Counted from the first letter of the stretch, positions 49,701 through 63,689 are shown. The stretch is 64,000 nt of DNA from Anoplopoma fimbria (GCF_027596085.1 NC_072451.1:11750795-11814794), one strand, 5' to 3'. Notes: generated by a model from the sequence alone, not told the origin. A program made the numbers and translations.

Positions 49701-52341
49701 TAGAATCAATAGAATGTTCTACCCTAATTGGTTTTGAACATGTTATTAAAAAGAGCATGAGGTTTTTTGTCATGTTTACTCTATTTTGTTCAAATGTGAC
49801 CATAATCGACAATGTGTTTATTAGGGATTATGTGCTTGCCTGGTTTAATTCAAAGGGTTTCTTATCTTTAGAAAGTCGTTCAAAAGAAGAAGAAAAAAAA
49901 GGTAATGCAATAGAAGGAGGGGTTATATAATCAGGGTAGTCTGGGTCACCTCATATTCATCAGAGCACTTCCCAAGTGCAGTAAACAATGTCTGGAGATG
50001 TTTGTTTGGTGGATGTCTGTGTTTGTGTTCAGTCTTTCATCACCTTCTCCCAGATGGATAGTCCTGTTTGAGACGAGGTCTTGGTGCAGGTCTCGCCCAC
50101 ATGAAACAGCACATCCACGCAAACATACACAGACATCTCCTGGAGGATTTCCTTTTTCTATGCCTCTGTGCAGGAGACAGTAGTGGCCCGAGGCATGATG
50201 TGTCTTGCTTGACCGTCTGTCTGTACTATTATCAGGAACGCTGGGAGGAAAATTATATTTAAAAGTGGCACAAACGTCCACTTGGGCTCAAGGATGAACT
50301 GATTAGAATTTGGCGACCAGAGGTCAGAGGTTAAGATATATGACCTTACAAAACAAGTCTTTTGGTCATACCTCAATCATTTATATGCTAATTCTGGCAA
50401 TATGACACAAATATTTCAAGGTTAAATGATGTAGTGTTGACATGTAAAGTGCAATTTGACTGGTTGATGGAAGCATACAACCGCGAGGCAGTCATTCTAG
50501 CTCTTCCTGATCTCATCTCTAATGGACATACAATCTGATGCTCTAACTCTCATTTATAAAACACCTTTTCTTTTAACATTTAGTTCCGTTCCGCTGATGG
50601 GGTTGAACTGAATAATTCTCAATCTGTGTCTGTTCTGCCTAATCTTTCTTGATCATGCTACAGGCAAAGAGCCTGATGATGATCTGGAATATTAATGCAT
50701 CATTTTCTACCCCACACACACTTCCCTTTAGGATTGCATAATCTAATGATCTATGTTACGACACATTATTTCCATTTACATGACATATTTTAGTCATTTC
50801 CCAGGAACCTCATACACACAGCCTGGATAAATGGCAGCATTATTCAGTCCTCTTATGCACATCTGTTTAGATGGTTTCACAGTAGCCTCTCTAAAGAACA
50901 ATTTGGCAGCAAACACTTTCATACAGCCAAACAGTGCATTTTGGGGAGCTGTGGTGAATACAAAATAAGTAAATGCAGGATAATTAATAGGGTTTAAAAG
51001 GGACTTTACATTTATCAGCCAGATACCACTTGGTCAAGGTAAGGAAAAGATTCTGGCAAGGTTAAAGACACCAGCAATGACTGTAGGTAGGGATGCAAAT
51101 AGCAGCCTCTTATATCAGGGAAACACTCTTTGTATGCCGGGCCAACCACCCACACTTCCTCCCTGAGAAATTCTATGGCGTCAGAATTGTAACTTTTCAA
51201 ATCAGGCAATCCACAAGCACTTCAAGTGTACGGAGCTGAGAAAGTAGGCAGGATTTGCACTTCTCTCGAAACCTCTCTTTGTTCATTCTTCACATAAATA
51301 CTTCTGCCACTTTCCCTGAGTAACCATAAGTGTAACGCCGTGAATGCCTATCAGGCGAGAACGTTGCCAAGTCTGAAACACTGACAGCCCCTCCCTTTAT
51401 CACTCCATACAAAGCTACTCCCCCCAAATTATTATTATGAATGTAAACAACACACATGTTTATGTAAGTACTCACGCAGCTCTCAAGCTAGAAGCATGTG
51501 GAAGACTCCGGTGACTCATTGCAACCATAGCTTTAAAGTGACAAAAAAAAACGATTCCTAAAGATATAGAAGCCATAATAGAAGAAAAAAAGATTAGGTA
51601 TGGTATGATGATCACCACCTGGTTTATCTACACAGTATGGGTGTAATATTAGGCTACTGTCTGTGTCTGCTTATTTCACTAATACATTAGTTTTTATACG
51701 TATGCATTCTGATTCATACCGGAAGTGTCTGCGGCTCTCACCGGACGTTGTTATATCTTGTCTAGCCTTCTTAATTTTCTGCATTCAATTTCTGCAATAT
51801 TTGTTCATTATTTATACTCCACATACACAAAAATAAAGTTTTAGCTGCCAACATTTTTTTTTTTAACCAATTACCTAAAATGATCAAATAACATATAGTT
51901 TGAAACTCCACCTTCTGAACAAGAAAAATAGTCTTGATTGACTCTAAATCAAGTAGAACAGGAAATAAGTGGAAACAAATCCAAGTCAGTATTCTAGTAT
52001 CTGTTCAGAGCACATGATCTGTGCAATAGCTCAGAACATGGAATGTTGTGATTATATCACAGCTAAGAAGTGTTCTTCGACCCAACACAAGGTAAGCTAA
52101 TGCTTTAACTACACAGTCATCAAGAAATATGAAAGTTACAGACACATTATAACTTAAACAGACACTGGTGGTGGTGATGATGAAGGGACTTCCTCTTGTG
52201 TCATGCGTAATATTTTTTTTCATCAGATTAGTTGTGCTGGAGGCAGTGGTTAGTATGTCTGCATTTCTGCTGGCTTGCATATTCTGGGCAACATTGTGGA
52301 ACCTCCTTTTTAAGTGTGGCTGCATGTCGTTTAGCAGGTGG
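49701..52341. other. unannotated DNA, no gene seen
   Basis: Two short overlapping frames on both strands at 49946-50281 lack domains. No repeat recognised. Confidence 0.4.
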
Positions 52342-53586
52342 ATTTTAAGATAAAATAAGATAAGATAATCCTTTATTAGTTACAGGATTTACAGCAGCAT
52401 AGGGTATAGTGCAAACAAGAGACAGTAAAAAAAAACAAGATCAAAAACAAGTATTGTAAATAAGCAATAAAAACAGTAAAGAATCCACAATAACTGAAAT
52501 ATTATATATACAGACAGAATAACTATTATAACTATTATTATTATTACACAGTGTATTTGTATTGCACAGGTTTTTAGTGTCATGTGTCATGTGGTCTACT
52601 GGGAGCAGAGCTGGTTGTGCAACCTGACAGCAGCAGGAAGGAAGGACCTGCAGTACCTCTCCTTCACACACCGGGGGTGAAGCAGCCGGTGGCTGAAGGA
52701 GCCAGGGTCTCCCGCATGGGGTGGGAGGTGTTGTCCTAGCTTAGCCATCATCCTCCTGTCTCCCACCACCTCCACCGTATCCAGTGAACACCCCAGCACA
52801 CTGCTGGCCTTCCTGACAAGTTTGTTTAGTCTCTTCCTGTCAGCTGTCGAGATGCTGCTGCTCCAGCAGACCACTGCATAAAAGATGGCTGATGCCACCA
52901 CAGAGTCGAAAAAGGTCTTCAGGAGTGCTCCCTGCACTCCAAAGGACCTCAGTCTCCTCAGCAGATAGAGTCTGCTCTGACCCTTTTTGTATAGTGCGTT
53001 AGTGTGATCAGTCCAGTTTATTGTTTAAGTGAACACCCAGGTACTTTTTTTTTACAATCTCAATGTCCTGTCCCTGGATGTTCACTGGTTCCGGAGGACA
53101 GTGTTTACCCCGGCAGAAGTCCACCACCAGCTCTTTGGTTTTACCAGAGTTGATCTGGAGGCGGTTCCGCCGGCACCATCCTATGAAGTCCTGGTTCAGT
53201 TCTCTGTATTCCCTCTCATCGCCGGCGGAGATGAGGCCGACGATTGCAGAGTCGTCAGAGAACTTTTGCAGGTGGCAGGTAGCAGAGTTATATTTGAAGT
53301 CCGATGTGTATATGGAGAAGAGGAATGGAGCCAGAACGGTTCCTTGTGGGGCCCCCGTGCTGCAGGACACCAGATCTGACTCACACTCCCGTATCCTCAC
53401 ATACTGTGGACGGTTGGTGAGGTAGTCCAGTATCCATGCAGTGAGGTGGTGGTCCACCCCAGTCTGCTCCAGCATTTCCCTCAAAAGCAAAGGCTGGATG
53501 GTGTTGAAGGCACTTGAGAAGTCGAATAACATGACTCTCACAGTGCTTCCAGGAAGGGATTCCAACGAGACCCTGTTATTAAGCAA
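52342..53586 (-). mobile_element. 5'-truncated LINE (CR1/Rex1-like) with 3' tail
   Basis: In minus sense it runs from the RT palm to a 3' UTR that ends ACTAATAAAGGATTATCTTA, then TCTTATTTTATC. The same tail type occurs on the plus strand at 56535-56571. The coding part is described separately. Confidence 0.85.
52596..53586 (-). pseudogene. LINE ORF2: RT palm to C-terminus, frameshifted
   Basis: A reverse transcriptase that would copy LINE RNA into nicked DNA. The first block (53586-53008, 192 codons) starts in mid-protein. It shows motif A LFDFSSAFNT (D22), motif B STGAPQGTVLAPFLFS (76-91), motif C FSDD (109-112; S where many LINEs have A), NSGKTKELVVDF, and KYLGVHLNNKLD. It ends at a TGA where about 5 bases appear lost (GACTG repeat slippage). 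The frame then continues TDHTNALYKKGQSRLYLLRR and, from 52937 to 52596, VVASAIFYAVVCWSSS...HRLLHPRCVKERY, to a stop. Apart from this frameshift it is well preserved, so the insertion is not very old. Confidence 0.9.
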
Positions 53587-54754
53587 TCATGACAAGACAT
53601 AAGTCTAAAGGATTTTTTTTTAGACAAGGAGTGATACTGAGTGGAAATGAATAAGACTCCACTGCAGCGTTATGTTGGTATTATATCACAGCTATGAACC
53701 AATCAGATTTCTTGGTTTGAGCTACATGTTACAATCATGTGTTTACAGCCCTGTTACATAGTTTAGCCTCCTGTGAGTCCTGGTGTGATAGAGTGGGCGG
53801 TACAGTATGATAATAGAAGAGAGGGATGTACAGACAAAGACGCGGTGCTTCTATGGAGCTATTTTAACCCCCCCACTAGGATTGCATAGGTACACGACAT
53901 AAGGATATCAGTGGTCTTCCTTAGAATCACATGTACTATGTGGTAAGACATGAGCCCCATCATCACACTCCCATAAAGCCCAGTCCTTGTGCTTACTCAC
54001 CGCTAACAGTCACCGTTAATTCCTCACATCTGAGGGTTTGCTGAAGTGCATTAGACTCCCAATTTTAACCCCTGGGAATGGGTTCTGTATTTATAGTTTA
54101 CAGCCTGTAGGGATTTTATCCAAGGTCAGTAGTAGATTACCTATTTGGCTCATTGAGCTGTGCGCTCTGTTAGATCCCCTTTTTTAATGTGCATCTGTGA
54201 TTGATTAAGCCGCTGTGTTTCTATGCTCGTGCAGACCTTGACTGATGCATGCAGAGAGCAATATGTATGTATGGTTAGCTCTTGTGCTGAATGTGCGATC
54301 GATGCAAAGACTCCCCTCGCAATAATTACCTCATCCAGTAGGAGGGGGAATGCCTGAGGGTTGAGTGTGTGTGTGTTATCCTTGCTTCCCGGCTGGCTTT
54401 TTGAGTCACGGATTGTTGCAGAGTGTCAAAGAGCGTGAAGCTCCTCTTCATCAGTCTGCAATCAATGCAGATGGAGGAGGGAGGGATCTATGTAGGTAGA
54501 ACAGAGAGATGGACAGAGAGAAAGCAAGCAACTGCAAAAGACAAGGACAGACAGGGAGAATAGATTATTGACTGAGAGACCATGTTATATCTGATGAGCT
54601 AAATAACAGAAGGAACACACATATAGGATTATTTTACAAATGAAAAAAGGAAAATCATGTTCATACAGTCCACCCTTAGCCAAACCCCGCCCCCCACCGC
54701 TACCCCGATGAGCTGTCATAGGCTACCATGGAGCCCACACTGTCACACACTGCA
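53587..54754. other. 1.1-kb non-LINE DNA between two LINE fragments, CNE-like
   Basis: Contains no RT sequence. 54000-54440 (GTGATTGATTAAGCCGC, GCAATAATTACCTCATCC, ATCTGAGGGTTTGC) is repeat-free and CNE-like. Its position between an EN/RT-finger fragment and an RT-palm fragment in the same orientation is odd; see findings. Confidence 0.4.
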
Positions 54755-55966
54755 CTACACGGCGAACTGCAGGGTTCCAGGAGTTGGTCGGTGAGGGTTT
54801 TTGAGGTGGGACAGGACAAGGCGCTCAAAAGACTTCATGACCACAGAGGTCAAGACGACGGGCCTGTAGAAATTAAATCCTGTGATGCTTGTTTTTTTTT
54901 TTTTGGGTTGAAGCAGGCTGGGGCGAGGCATGTCTCCAGTGAGATGTAAAAAATGGTGTTGACTTCTCTCTCCAGATTAGAAATAGTCGTCATTATGTTG
55001 GGGGATGGGGAAGGCTCTGGGATGGGTGGTGGTGGTGAGGCATGGGCCCCTGCTGAGCTGGTGGATGGGGTCCTGGGGGATTGGGTCACGACTGTCCCAT
55101 TGTATTTCAAATCGACAGTAAAACTCGTTCAGGTCGTTTGCCAGGTGGAGGTCATTCATGGAGTTGCAGTTGGTGATCTGTCTGAGACCTCTCCAGACAG
55201 AAGCACAGTCACTGGCTGAGAGCTGGTGGAGCTGTTTCTCAAAGTACTGTGGTTTACCAGGGTTAGTTGTTGTTAGAACTCAATCTGGTGATAGTTTGAA
55301 CACAGCTGTCTTTACAGAAGCTGATGTATGACGTCACAGCCTCTGTGTACTCATCCAGACTGTTGGTAGCATTCCTGAAAACGTTCCAGTTTGTACTCTC
55401 CAAGCACGCCCGAAGATCCTCCCTAACTTCACTGGTCCACTTCTTTGATATCCTGAAAACAGGCTTACATAGCTTTATTTTCTGCCTGTATGAATGAATC
55501 AGATGGACCACAATGTGGTCAGAGTGTCCCAGTGCAGCACGAGGGACGGCAGATAGGCCCCGCTGATTGTACTGTAACAGTGATCTAAAGTGTTCTCCTC
55601 TCTGGTAGTGCATTTAATAAACTGTCTGTATTTAGGGAGTTCATGGCTGAGGTTTCCTTTGTTAAAGTCACCAAGGACAATAACTAAAGATCCGTGTTGG
55701 TCTGCTTCACACACTGTAACTGGTCGACGAGCGTGTGCGGTGCCTCCTGCACGTTGGCATGCGGTAGAATGTAAACACCGACAAGTATGAATGAAGCGAA
55801 CTCACCAGTTTACAGTTTATAATAAAAGATTCCAGATCAGGAGAACAGCGCTGCAGAATCACTGTCACATCGTTACACCAGCCATTGTTGGAGTAAAAAC
55901 AGATTCCTCCACCTTTTGAGAGCTCTGTGTCACGAGTCACTGTGAACAACTGGAAACCTGCCAAAG
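54755..55966 (-). pseudogene. LINE ORF2 remnant: endonuclease to RT fingers
   Basis: Minus strand, in order. The start of an AP-like endonuclease reads GGGICFYSNNGWCNDVTVI (near 55900). VIVLGDFNKGNLSHELPKYR (near 55650) carries the catalytic DFN. ALGHSDHIVVHLI (near 55520) carries the catalytic [20 protein letters not shown] and [12 protein letters not shown] follow, then LANDLNEFYCRFE (near 55130), REVNTIF...SLETCLAPACF (near 54920), and the RT finger block RPVVLTSVVMKSFERLVLSH (near 54810-54860). Several frame changes, and a T-rich run near 54893 within PACF..PKKKK, show decay. It lacks both the 5' end and the palm and 3' tail. Confidence 0.85.
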
Positions 55967-56499
55967 AGCCTGCTTAAGATGCAAAAGTAGCATGTCTGCA
56001 CATTAAGTATACCTTCAGTAGCTAGCGTCTGTGTGAATGGGTGAATGTTGACGTGTAGTGTAAAGCACTTTGAATGGGCATTTTATAAATGAAGTCCCTT
56101 ATCCAGTTGGTGAGAATATGTCTACTCTTTGTTTTTGTTAATTACAACCTGTCTTAGCCTGATTTCAGAAATGTCTACTGTGGGTAAGGGTTATCATATG
56201 TGAGAGGAATATGGCCAAAACAACAAAAACAATTACCAGCGTCTCTTCTGCCAGAAAATCTACTTTAATGACACAGAGGTGTTATTCATTTTTTTTTTAC
56301 TATTGAGTTACTGGGGGACCTTGTTGTTATAATTAGAGTTGTTTCTAACCCTAACCATAACCATAACCCTTCTTTCTCTCCTCCGACCCTAAAGATTAAT
56401 TTATCCAATATGAGCTCTGTACTTCTTCTTTACACAGATGCGACAAACTGTTCAGGTTTTGCTTTGTCTTTGTATTAAAAACCAGAACTCTATCACTGG
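55967..56499. other. short retroposon tail and unannotated DNA
   Basis: 56030-56100 (GTGTAAAGCACTTTGAATGG, then GCATTTTATAAATG) is the sense form of the tail seen reversed at 5268. Imperfect CTAACCCTAACC/ATAACC units lie at 56347-56370. No gene. Confidence 0.5.
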
Positions 56500-56572
56500 T
56501 TCATGCCATAAATGCAAATTTCCCCGCTGCGGGACTAATAAAGGATTATCTTATTCTTATTCTTATCTTAAA
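56500..56572 (+). mobile_element. LINE 3' tail fragment (CR1/Rex1-like)
   Basis: TTTCCCCGCTGCGGGACTAA, then TAAAGGATTATCTTATTC and (TTATTC)n, is the same 3' tail type as the LINE ending at 52342 but on the opposite strand. Only the last ~70 bp remain. Confidence 0.65.
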
Positions 56573-57900
56573 ACAATTAGGTGGATTTCCTTCGAAATTC
56601 CACCTCAGTCACAATGTCCAATGCAGCGTCGAGGACAGTCTTTCATCATCATTTTATTTTTTACAGTACTTTTAGTAATTTGTCTTTTAATAGTAGTTTG
56701 TCAAAGTCCACCTGTTAGCTTTTTTAACAATAACCTGCATAAACATCTGAAACAAATGGTGTGATCAAAACTGCGCACAGCATCAACTGGGAAGGGGTCA
56801 ATGTCATCAAACAGGTGTCACCTCACATCTGATGCCAGGGAACGCCTTTGAACGGACACAACAGTGTTACAGTGTCCTCTCCCTGTACGACCACCTGTTA
56901 TCTCTGAACCAAAGTTTCATTTATTCCATGGAACATTTGGATGGAGATGAAGGTGATGGTGGTGGAAATCAAAAGAGAAAGAATGACAAAAAAATAAGAG
57001 AAAGAGAAGGACAGAAGTCAGATGAAAAGAGATGAAAAGTTTCAACTTCTAAATCACTGCTGATGCCAGCTGAGACCTCACCAGTGTTCCACACATGGAA
57101 ACACCCCCACACACATATGTTCACAGTGACAGGTAGGGGAGTGCAGGTCACTGTCTGGTCTCCTTGTCACTGGGCAGTTAGGAAATTGACACCTGATTGC
57201 TGTATGATGTCTCTCTCTCCATGTGTGTATTAATGAGTGGGTGAGTGTGAGTGTGTCAGTCTGTCAGTCTGTGTGTTAGATAGGAGCTGTCATGCAGCTG
57301 TCTTGTCTGCTCTGATCCCCACTAACCCTCAGTCAAACAACATGCCACTGTAATAGCAGCACATGTGCAGTCCAGAGAGCGGCCAAATCAATCACACTCT
57401 CTTTGATTCTCTCAGTCTCACAGGTTTTAAAGTTGTCCGTATCACACTCCAACCCCAAACTTGTTTTTTTTCTTTTGTTTTTTAACCATTTCTAAGTTCT
57501 CTGTGTCTTTGTAGGCCATATATTTTACAAGGGCAGAACTTTACAAATGGTTTTCAATAAAATATAAAAACGTTAGTTCATAGTTTTAGAACTTTTGAAA
57601 TTCCTAGTTCATAATTGCTATTGCTATTTGGAACTGAACATAAAAACAGTTTTTGAGCTGTTAACACAGTGACTCACACTGTCAGCAATGGCAATACAAA
57701 CACTTAAAATGCTGTTTTTAGGTGTGAAAATTTGGGCAAAGTTGAGACCCCCAATGTTTGCCAATGTCATAATGGAAATGTCTGACCCAAGAAAAACCTG
57801 TGTCCTCTACTGACCATTTGAAGGTGGCGTTGGCTCTATTTTATGCTTATTGTGGTCAGTATGGTCAGCGCGATGCAGACGGTGATATGTCAGAGGTCCC
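56573..57900. other. unannotated DNA, no gene seen
   Basis: No recognised repeat until the LINE fragment near 57.9 kb. Confidence 0.45.
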
Positions 57901-58402
57901 TCCGGCCGATCCACCCGGTCACAGCTTTTTTCTGTCCTGGCCCCTCAGTGGTGGAATGAACTCCCCACCGACGTCAGGACAGCAGAGTCGCTGCCCATCT
58001 TTAGGCGCAGGCTGAAAACTCACCTCTTCAAGAAGTACTACCCTGAGCCTTCCTCGTAGCACTTATTGCACTCGTATTAGTTGTTGCACTTACTGTATTT
58101 GTATCAGTTCGCTGCACTTATTGAATTTGTATTTGTTTACTGCACTTATCCTATTCGTAGTAGTTTGTAGCACTTACTATATTCGGACTAGTCTGTTGCA
58201 ATTATTGTTTTCGTAGTAACTTGCCTCTGCACTATACTTTTGCTCTGGCTTATGCTTTAAGATGCTTGTTTAAGAAAGGAGATGCACTTGTGACTTCTGG
58301 TGACTAGTAGTTCTCTTGAATACCTATGTTGAATACACTTCCTGTAAGTCGCTTTGGATAAAAGCGTCTGCTAAATGACTGTAATGTAATGTAATGTAAT
58401 GT
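57901..58402 (+). mobile_element. 5'-truncated LINE with (TGTAA)n tail
   Basis: ORF2 C-terminus, then a 3' UTR with repeated TGCACTTATTG-like units (58060-58210), ending GTCGCTTTGGATAAAAGCGT, CTGCTAAATGACTG and (TAATG)n. The tail matches the fold-back at 373-445. Confidence 0.75.
57930..58059 (+). pseudogene. LINE ORF2 C-terminal remnant
   Basis: The frame reads WWNELPTDVRTAESLPIFRR, then RLKTHLFKKYYPEPSS, stop at 58059. The W-N-x-L-P ... R-x-x-L-K-T-H-L-F signature is the usual end of a fish LINE ORF2. No RT core precedes it, so the insertion is 5'-truncated. Confidence 0.7.
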
Positions 58403-59954
<1,552 letters not shown>

Positions 59955-60081
59955 GAGAGAGAGAAGGCTTAAGTCCTGCCAGGATGATGTCATATTTGTG
60001 TGTGTGTCATGCACCCTGCTAGCATTGTCTCTTTACCTCCAGCCTGCATGCTATCAGATCTGTTATGTAGTATATGTGTGT

Positions 60082-60084
<3 letters not shown>

Positions 60085-60139
<55 letters not shown>
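60085..60139. repeat. (GT)n microsatellite
   Basis: About 27 GT units, 131 bp after the longer tract. Confidence 0.97.
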
Positions 60140-60144
<5 letters not shown>

Positions 60145-60366
60145 GTGGGTAAGTGTGTATATGTGTTTGTCTTGATGACTTTTGTTTGTGTTAGCATGCG
60201 TTTATGCCTCTCTATGAACAAGAAACTTCTATTAAAATGACAGTTTGATGGTTTTAATGAAGAAGCAGCTGACCACTCCTCCTGTTAGACTATTCCACCA
60301 GGTACTTACATTCTCTTAAATTCAGATTAGTTTTTCCTCTGCAAGAAAACCACAGCGTGTGACGCA

Positions 60367-61250
60367 CCAGTTTGACATTTTGGGAAATGCACTGATTTGC
60401 TTTCTTGCGCAGAATTAGATGAAAGGATAGATTATGCACCTTCTCTCTCCAAGGTCATGAAATACAGCAGCTTGGTGAGTGGTCTTACGCTTTAGCCTGT
60501 GTAGTCAAACTACAAAGTAACTCATAGTAACTCATAATAATAACAATAATACATAAATCATAGTTATGGCATGAGTAAAGGAGGAAGTTAGGTGGTATCA
60601 TAAAGACCATAAAACACAGGACTTTCACCCAGGAGAATGTTGTCAGTGTCCTATGTGAACGTTGACTTATTAAGTTATGTAGGTAAGTTAAGTTGCATTA
60701 TGTAATGTTACATAGGCCTAACGTTAAGTAACATGTTGCGTTTGTTAAGTACCAAACCTAACTACGTTGCACACATACTTTTTTTTACCCAACGATCTTT
60801 CCCAGGACCCAACCTAGTAGTTTTGTTACCTATACCAAACCAGGTTGTTTCCTGTGAACTCAGAAGTTTATGTTGAAAGAGCTGAAACTGACGCTTGCAA
60901 AACTGTCACTAGAGGGGGTCGTCATAGTACCAGATTATAAGAGTCAGGAGTGAGAACATGTCACTCATATGTAAAATATACGGTTACATCCAGCATCCGA
61001 TTAGCGTAGCTTAGCATATAGGCTGGGGACAGGGGGGAAACAGCTAACTTGGTTTTGTCCAAAGGTGTCACTTTGGTCCACTCAGCAAAACCTCCTATAT
61101 TATATTTTGGGCGCAGTGACTTCCTCGAGTCCTGTCGTTGGCTAGCTGTTTCCCGTCTTTATGTTAAGCTAAGCTAACCAGCTACAGCCTTATATGTACT
61201 GTGCAAGAAAGCAGATACTAGTATTTCCCAAGCTATTCTTTAAAGCAAAT
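60367..61250. mobile_element. fold-back MITE split by a nested repeat
   Basis: The left end (TTTGACATTTTGGGAAATGC, CTTTCTTGCGCAGAATTAGA) and right end (GTATTTCCCAAGCTATTCTT) are inverted relatives. Two inner parts, ATTAGCGTAGCTTAGCATATA..GGGGGGAAACAGCTAAC (near 61000-61050) and GCTAGCTGTTTCCCGTCTTT..AAGCTAAGCTAA (near 61140-61180), are also inverted relatives. It matches by pattern a common teleost repeat. About 515 bp (60435-60950) including repeat family D interrupts it. Confidence 0.6.
60611..60870 (+). repeat. dispersed repeat family D, copy 4
   Basis: AAAACACAGGACTTTCACCC, AGTGTCCTATGTGAAC, CAACCTAGTAGTTTTGTTAC and CAAACCAGGTTGTTTCCTGT. This is the fullest copy and lies inside the fold-back MITE. 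Confidence 0.6.
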
Positions 61251-62049
61251 AAAACTATACAAAAACTATTGACCGATGATAGTCAGTGTAAGAATTGAAA
61301 GTAGGTTTCCTTTTTTTGCCCAACATTGAATATTATCTAAATTAAACTCCCAATGTGGACAAGGATTGTACTGCGTTTTTACCTTTAAAAGGTTTATGTG
61401 ATTCTGCGCAAATTAAAAAGAGGTAAATATGAAACAGTTTGCCTGTTCTATAGTAACTACTGTTTTCCTCTTTACCTGTATCTGTCATTACAACATTCAT
61501 GTGTGTGTTTATGTCCACACACTCTGAAAATACAACAGGAGGAGTTTGTCAAATGCTTCTGTTTAAGTGCTTTGCTCTTAAAAATGCTGCTTTTTTTTAC
61601 AGCCTCTGCTTTTTCTCTGCTACAATGATCATTTCCAAATGTTAACACAATGTCTCTGATATATGCAACTGATGCTACTGTATGCACTGTTTCAAAGAGT
61701 TTCATGTCTTCTGATCCTAAGAGGTTTATCCTCAGTTAAGTCTTCATTTTCAACAGAGAGCTAATCTTTTTTCGCCTCTTTTTAAAAAAAAAAAATCCCT
61801 CTTTTCTTGCTCCTTTACTTTCTTAAGTGAACTCTTCCACAGTGAATTCTTACTGTAAACATGTGAAGTGGACTTTGTGGTAATGTTTACCCAGTCTCCA
61901 TGTCAGTGTGAAGATTTTTTCCAGAAAAAGGGGGCTATAGAAACATGAATTATTGACATACTTTCTTATCTTTTGACCGCATCTTTTGAAAGCTGTGTGT
62001 GTTCTTGATCACCATGTTTTCCTCCATCTTCTCCTTCTTGGTCCTATAG
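61251..62049. other. unannotated DNA upstream of candidate exon
   Basis: No repeat recognised. The sequence is pyrimidine-rich from 62020 to 62045. Confidence 0.45.
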
Positions 62050-62109
62050 GTCCCCTTACAAAGAAACACACTGATGATTTAGGTGATAGTGACCGCACGG
62101 ACGACGAAG
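62050..62109 (+). CDS. candidate 60-nt internal exon (unidentified gene)
   Basis: A tract CTCCATCTTCTCCTTCTTGG ends in CCTATAG at 62043-62049. The exon runs from GTCCCC to GACGAAG and a GTATTT donor follows at 62110. Two frames contain stops. The third is fully open and reads PLTKKHTDDLGDSDRTDDE with a split codon at each end (phase 1 to phase 1, total a multiple of 3). The exon could therefore be included or skipped without a frame change. The peptide is charged and acidic-tailed, as in a disordered linker with phospho-sites, and I cannot assign it to a protein. The codons look coding (no low complexity), and the region is repeat-free. It is the best sign of a host gene on the plus strand. 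Confidence 0.45.
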
Positions 62110-63689
62110 GTATTTTTTCCCCCCCGATGCCAAACTGATTTGCATGACAAGGGAAACCAAACTTACCCTTCTCCTCCAATTTTTATCTTCTTTGATTTTC
62201 TTACATTTCTTGTCCTTTTTTTGAAAGTGATGGACATTTTCTTTTTGCTCTTTACTCGTAAACTCTTTTTGGGCTGGATGTGTTTTGTCCTTTTCAGCTT
62301 GATGTCTAAAGTTTACATGTTTACCACCATTCTTTAATATTAATACGGTAACATAGATTCTCTGCTTGGATTTGCTGTTTCCTTTACTTTCCTTTTCTAT
62401 GTTGCATCCCACCAACAGATCAAGTAACTATTAACCCTTCAGCCAGCTCTTAACACATTTTTGCATGTTCTTTTCTTTAAATTCGTGTCGTATTAAAGTC
62501 TGATCATGCACAAAAGATCAACTTCTGGCTAACTGGCTTTCAACTATACTAACACTTGGACCTGTTCACTATTTGGGCGTCAAACCAACAACCTCAGCAC
62601 ATGAGGAGCCTAAAACAAGGTGAAAATACTGGATCAATCATAAAATCAGTCTCTCTCACCCGTGGTTGCTACAGGGCCGTGCTGGTTCTCATCACTCCTG
62701 GCATAGTTTCCTCTCCTACAGGGCAAAGTCTGAGTTAATTTACACACCAGTATCTGAAGCTAACTGTCTGGTCAAATGCCTGCAGAGGCTGTTAGTTTCA
62801 GAACCTGAGTCCAAAGCTGCCAAATGACTTGTTTGGTTGCTACACAAAATGTGGATTGGCTAGAAGACATGACAAACTTGGCAATAATAAAAATAGCCAG
62901 CGTGGAGGCTGATTTCAAGTGACATTACTGTCATTATGGTTTCAAGTGATCATCTGGGCTCTCCACTCTAATGCTTATTGGAGAACACACAATCAAAACA
63001 GCATATAAAAACTCTATTGCATGGTAATTGCGATGGCCTGCTCGTTTCGCTTCTGTCAATCCCATGATTTTCAAATTCTGAGTGCCGTGCTAACATAGCA
63101 GATTGCCATTTAAATTTCACAGAGTAGACAAAGCAGCTACAGAGGCAGGAATAATCTCATTTGTTGAGATAAATCTCCACAGAAGGAGATTTCCCCTGTA
63201 TAACAGACCTAAGCCAGGATGGAGCCAATATCACCAAGTCAGATCATGCTAGTAACATGTAGCATAGATGACATAGAATTTGATCTTGTTAATCTAATTC
63301 TAATAAAGAATATAAAAAAAACAATGTAAATAAATAATATGTCCGGAAAGGAGCAATTTATATAATCTTACCCCTTCTGCTTGAAATAAACAATTATCCC
63401 AATTTTGCCCAGAATAAAAGCTCCACTACTACCTATATGCTACTCACATCCCACATATCCATCCACTGTCACCGGACATAACTTAAACAATTTCAATCAT
63501 TGGTGTTGATAAACAAAATAAATAGTCATCTCCTTTTGCTCATTCTTATGGTTTACTTACGTAAAAATAGATATACAAAAATGTAAACACTGCAAGTAAA
63601 AACCCTGCATTCAAAATTGAACTTCAGAAGTAAAAGTATATAATTAAAAGAAATGCTCTGGAAATGATGTCGCATTTAAAGAATCACAT
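62110..63689. other. unannotated DNA after candidate exon
   Basis: If the exon is real this is its downstream intron. 63020-63230 is mildly CNE-like. No repeat recognised. Confidence 0.4.

Noticed and set aside
56345..56372. Interstitial telomere (CCCTAA)n
   Set aside because: Only a few imperfect CTAACC/ATAACC units. Such strings also occur inside repeat family D.
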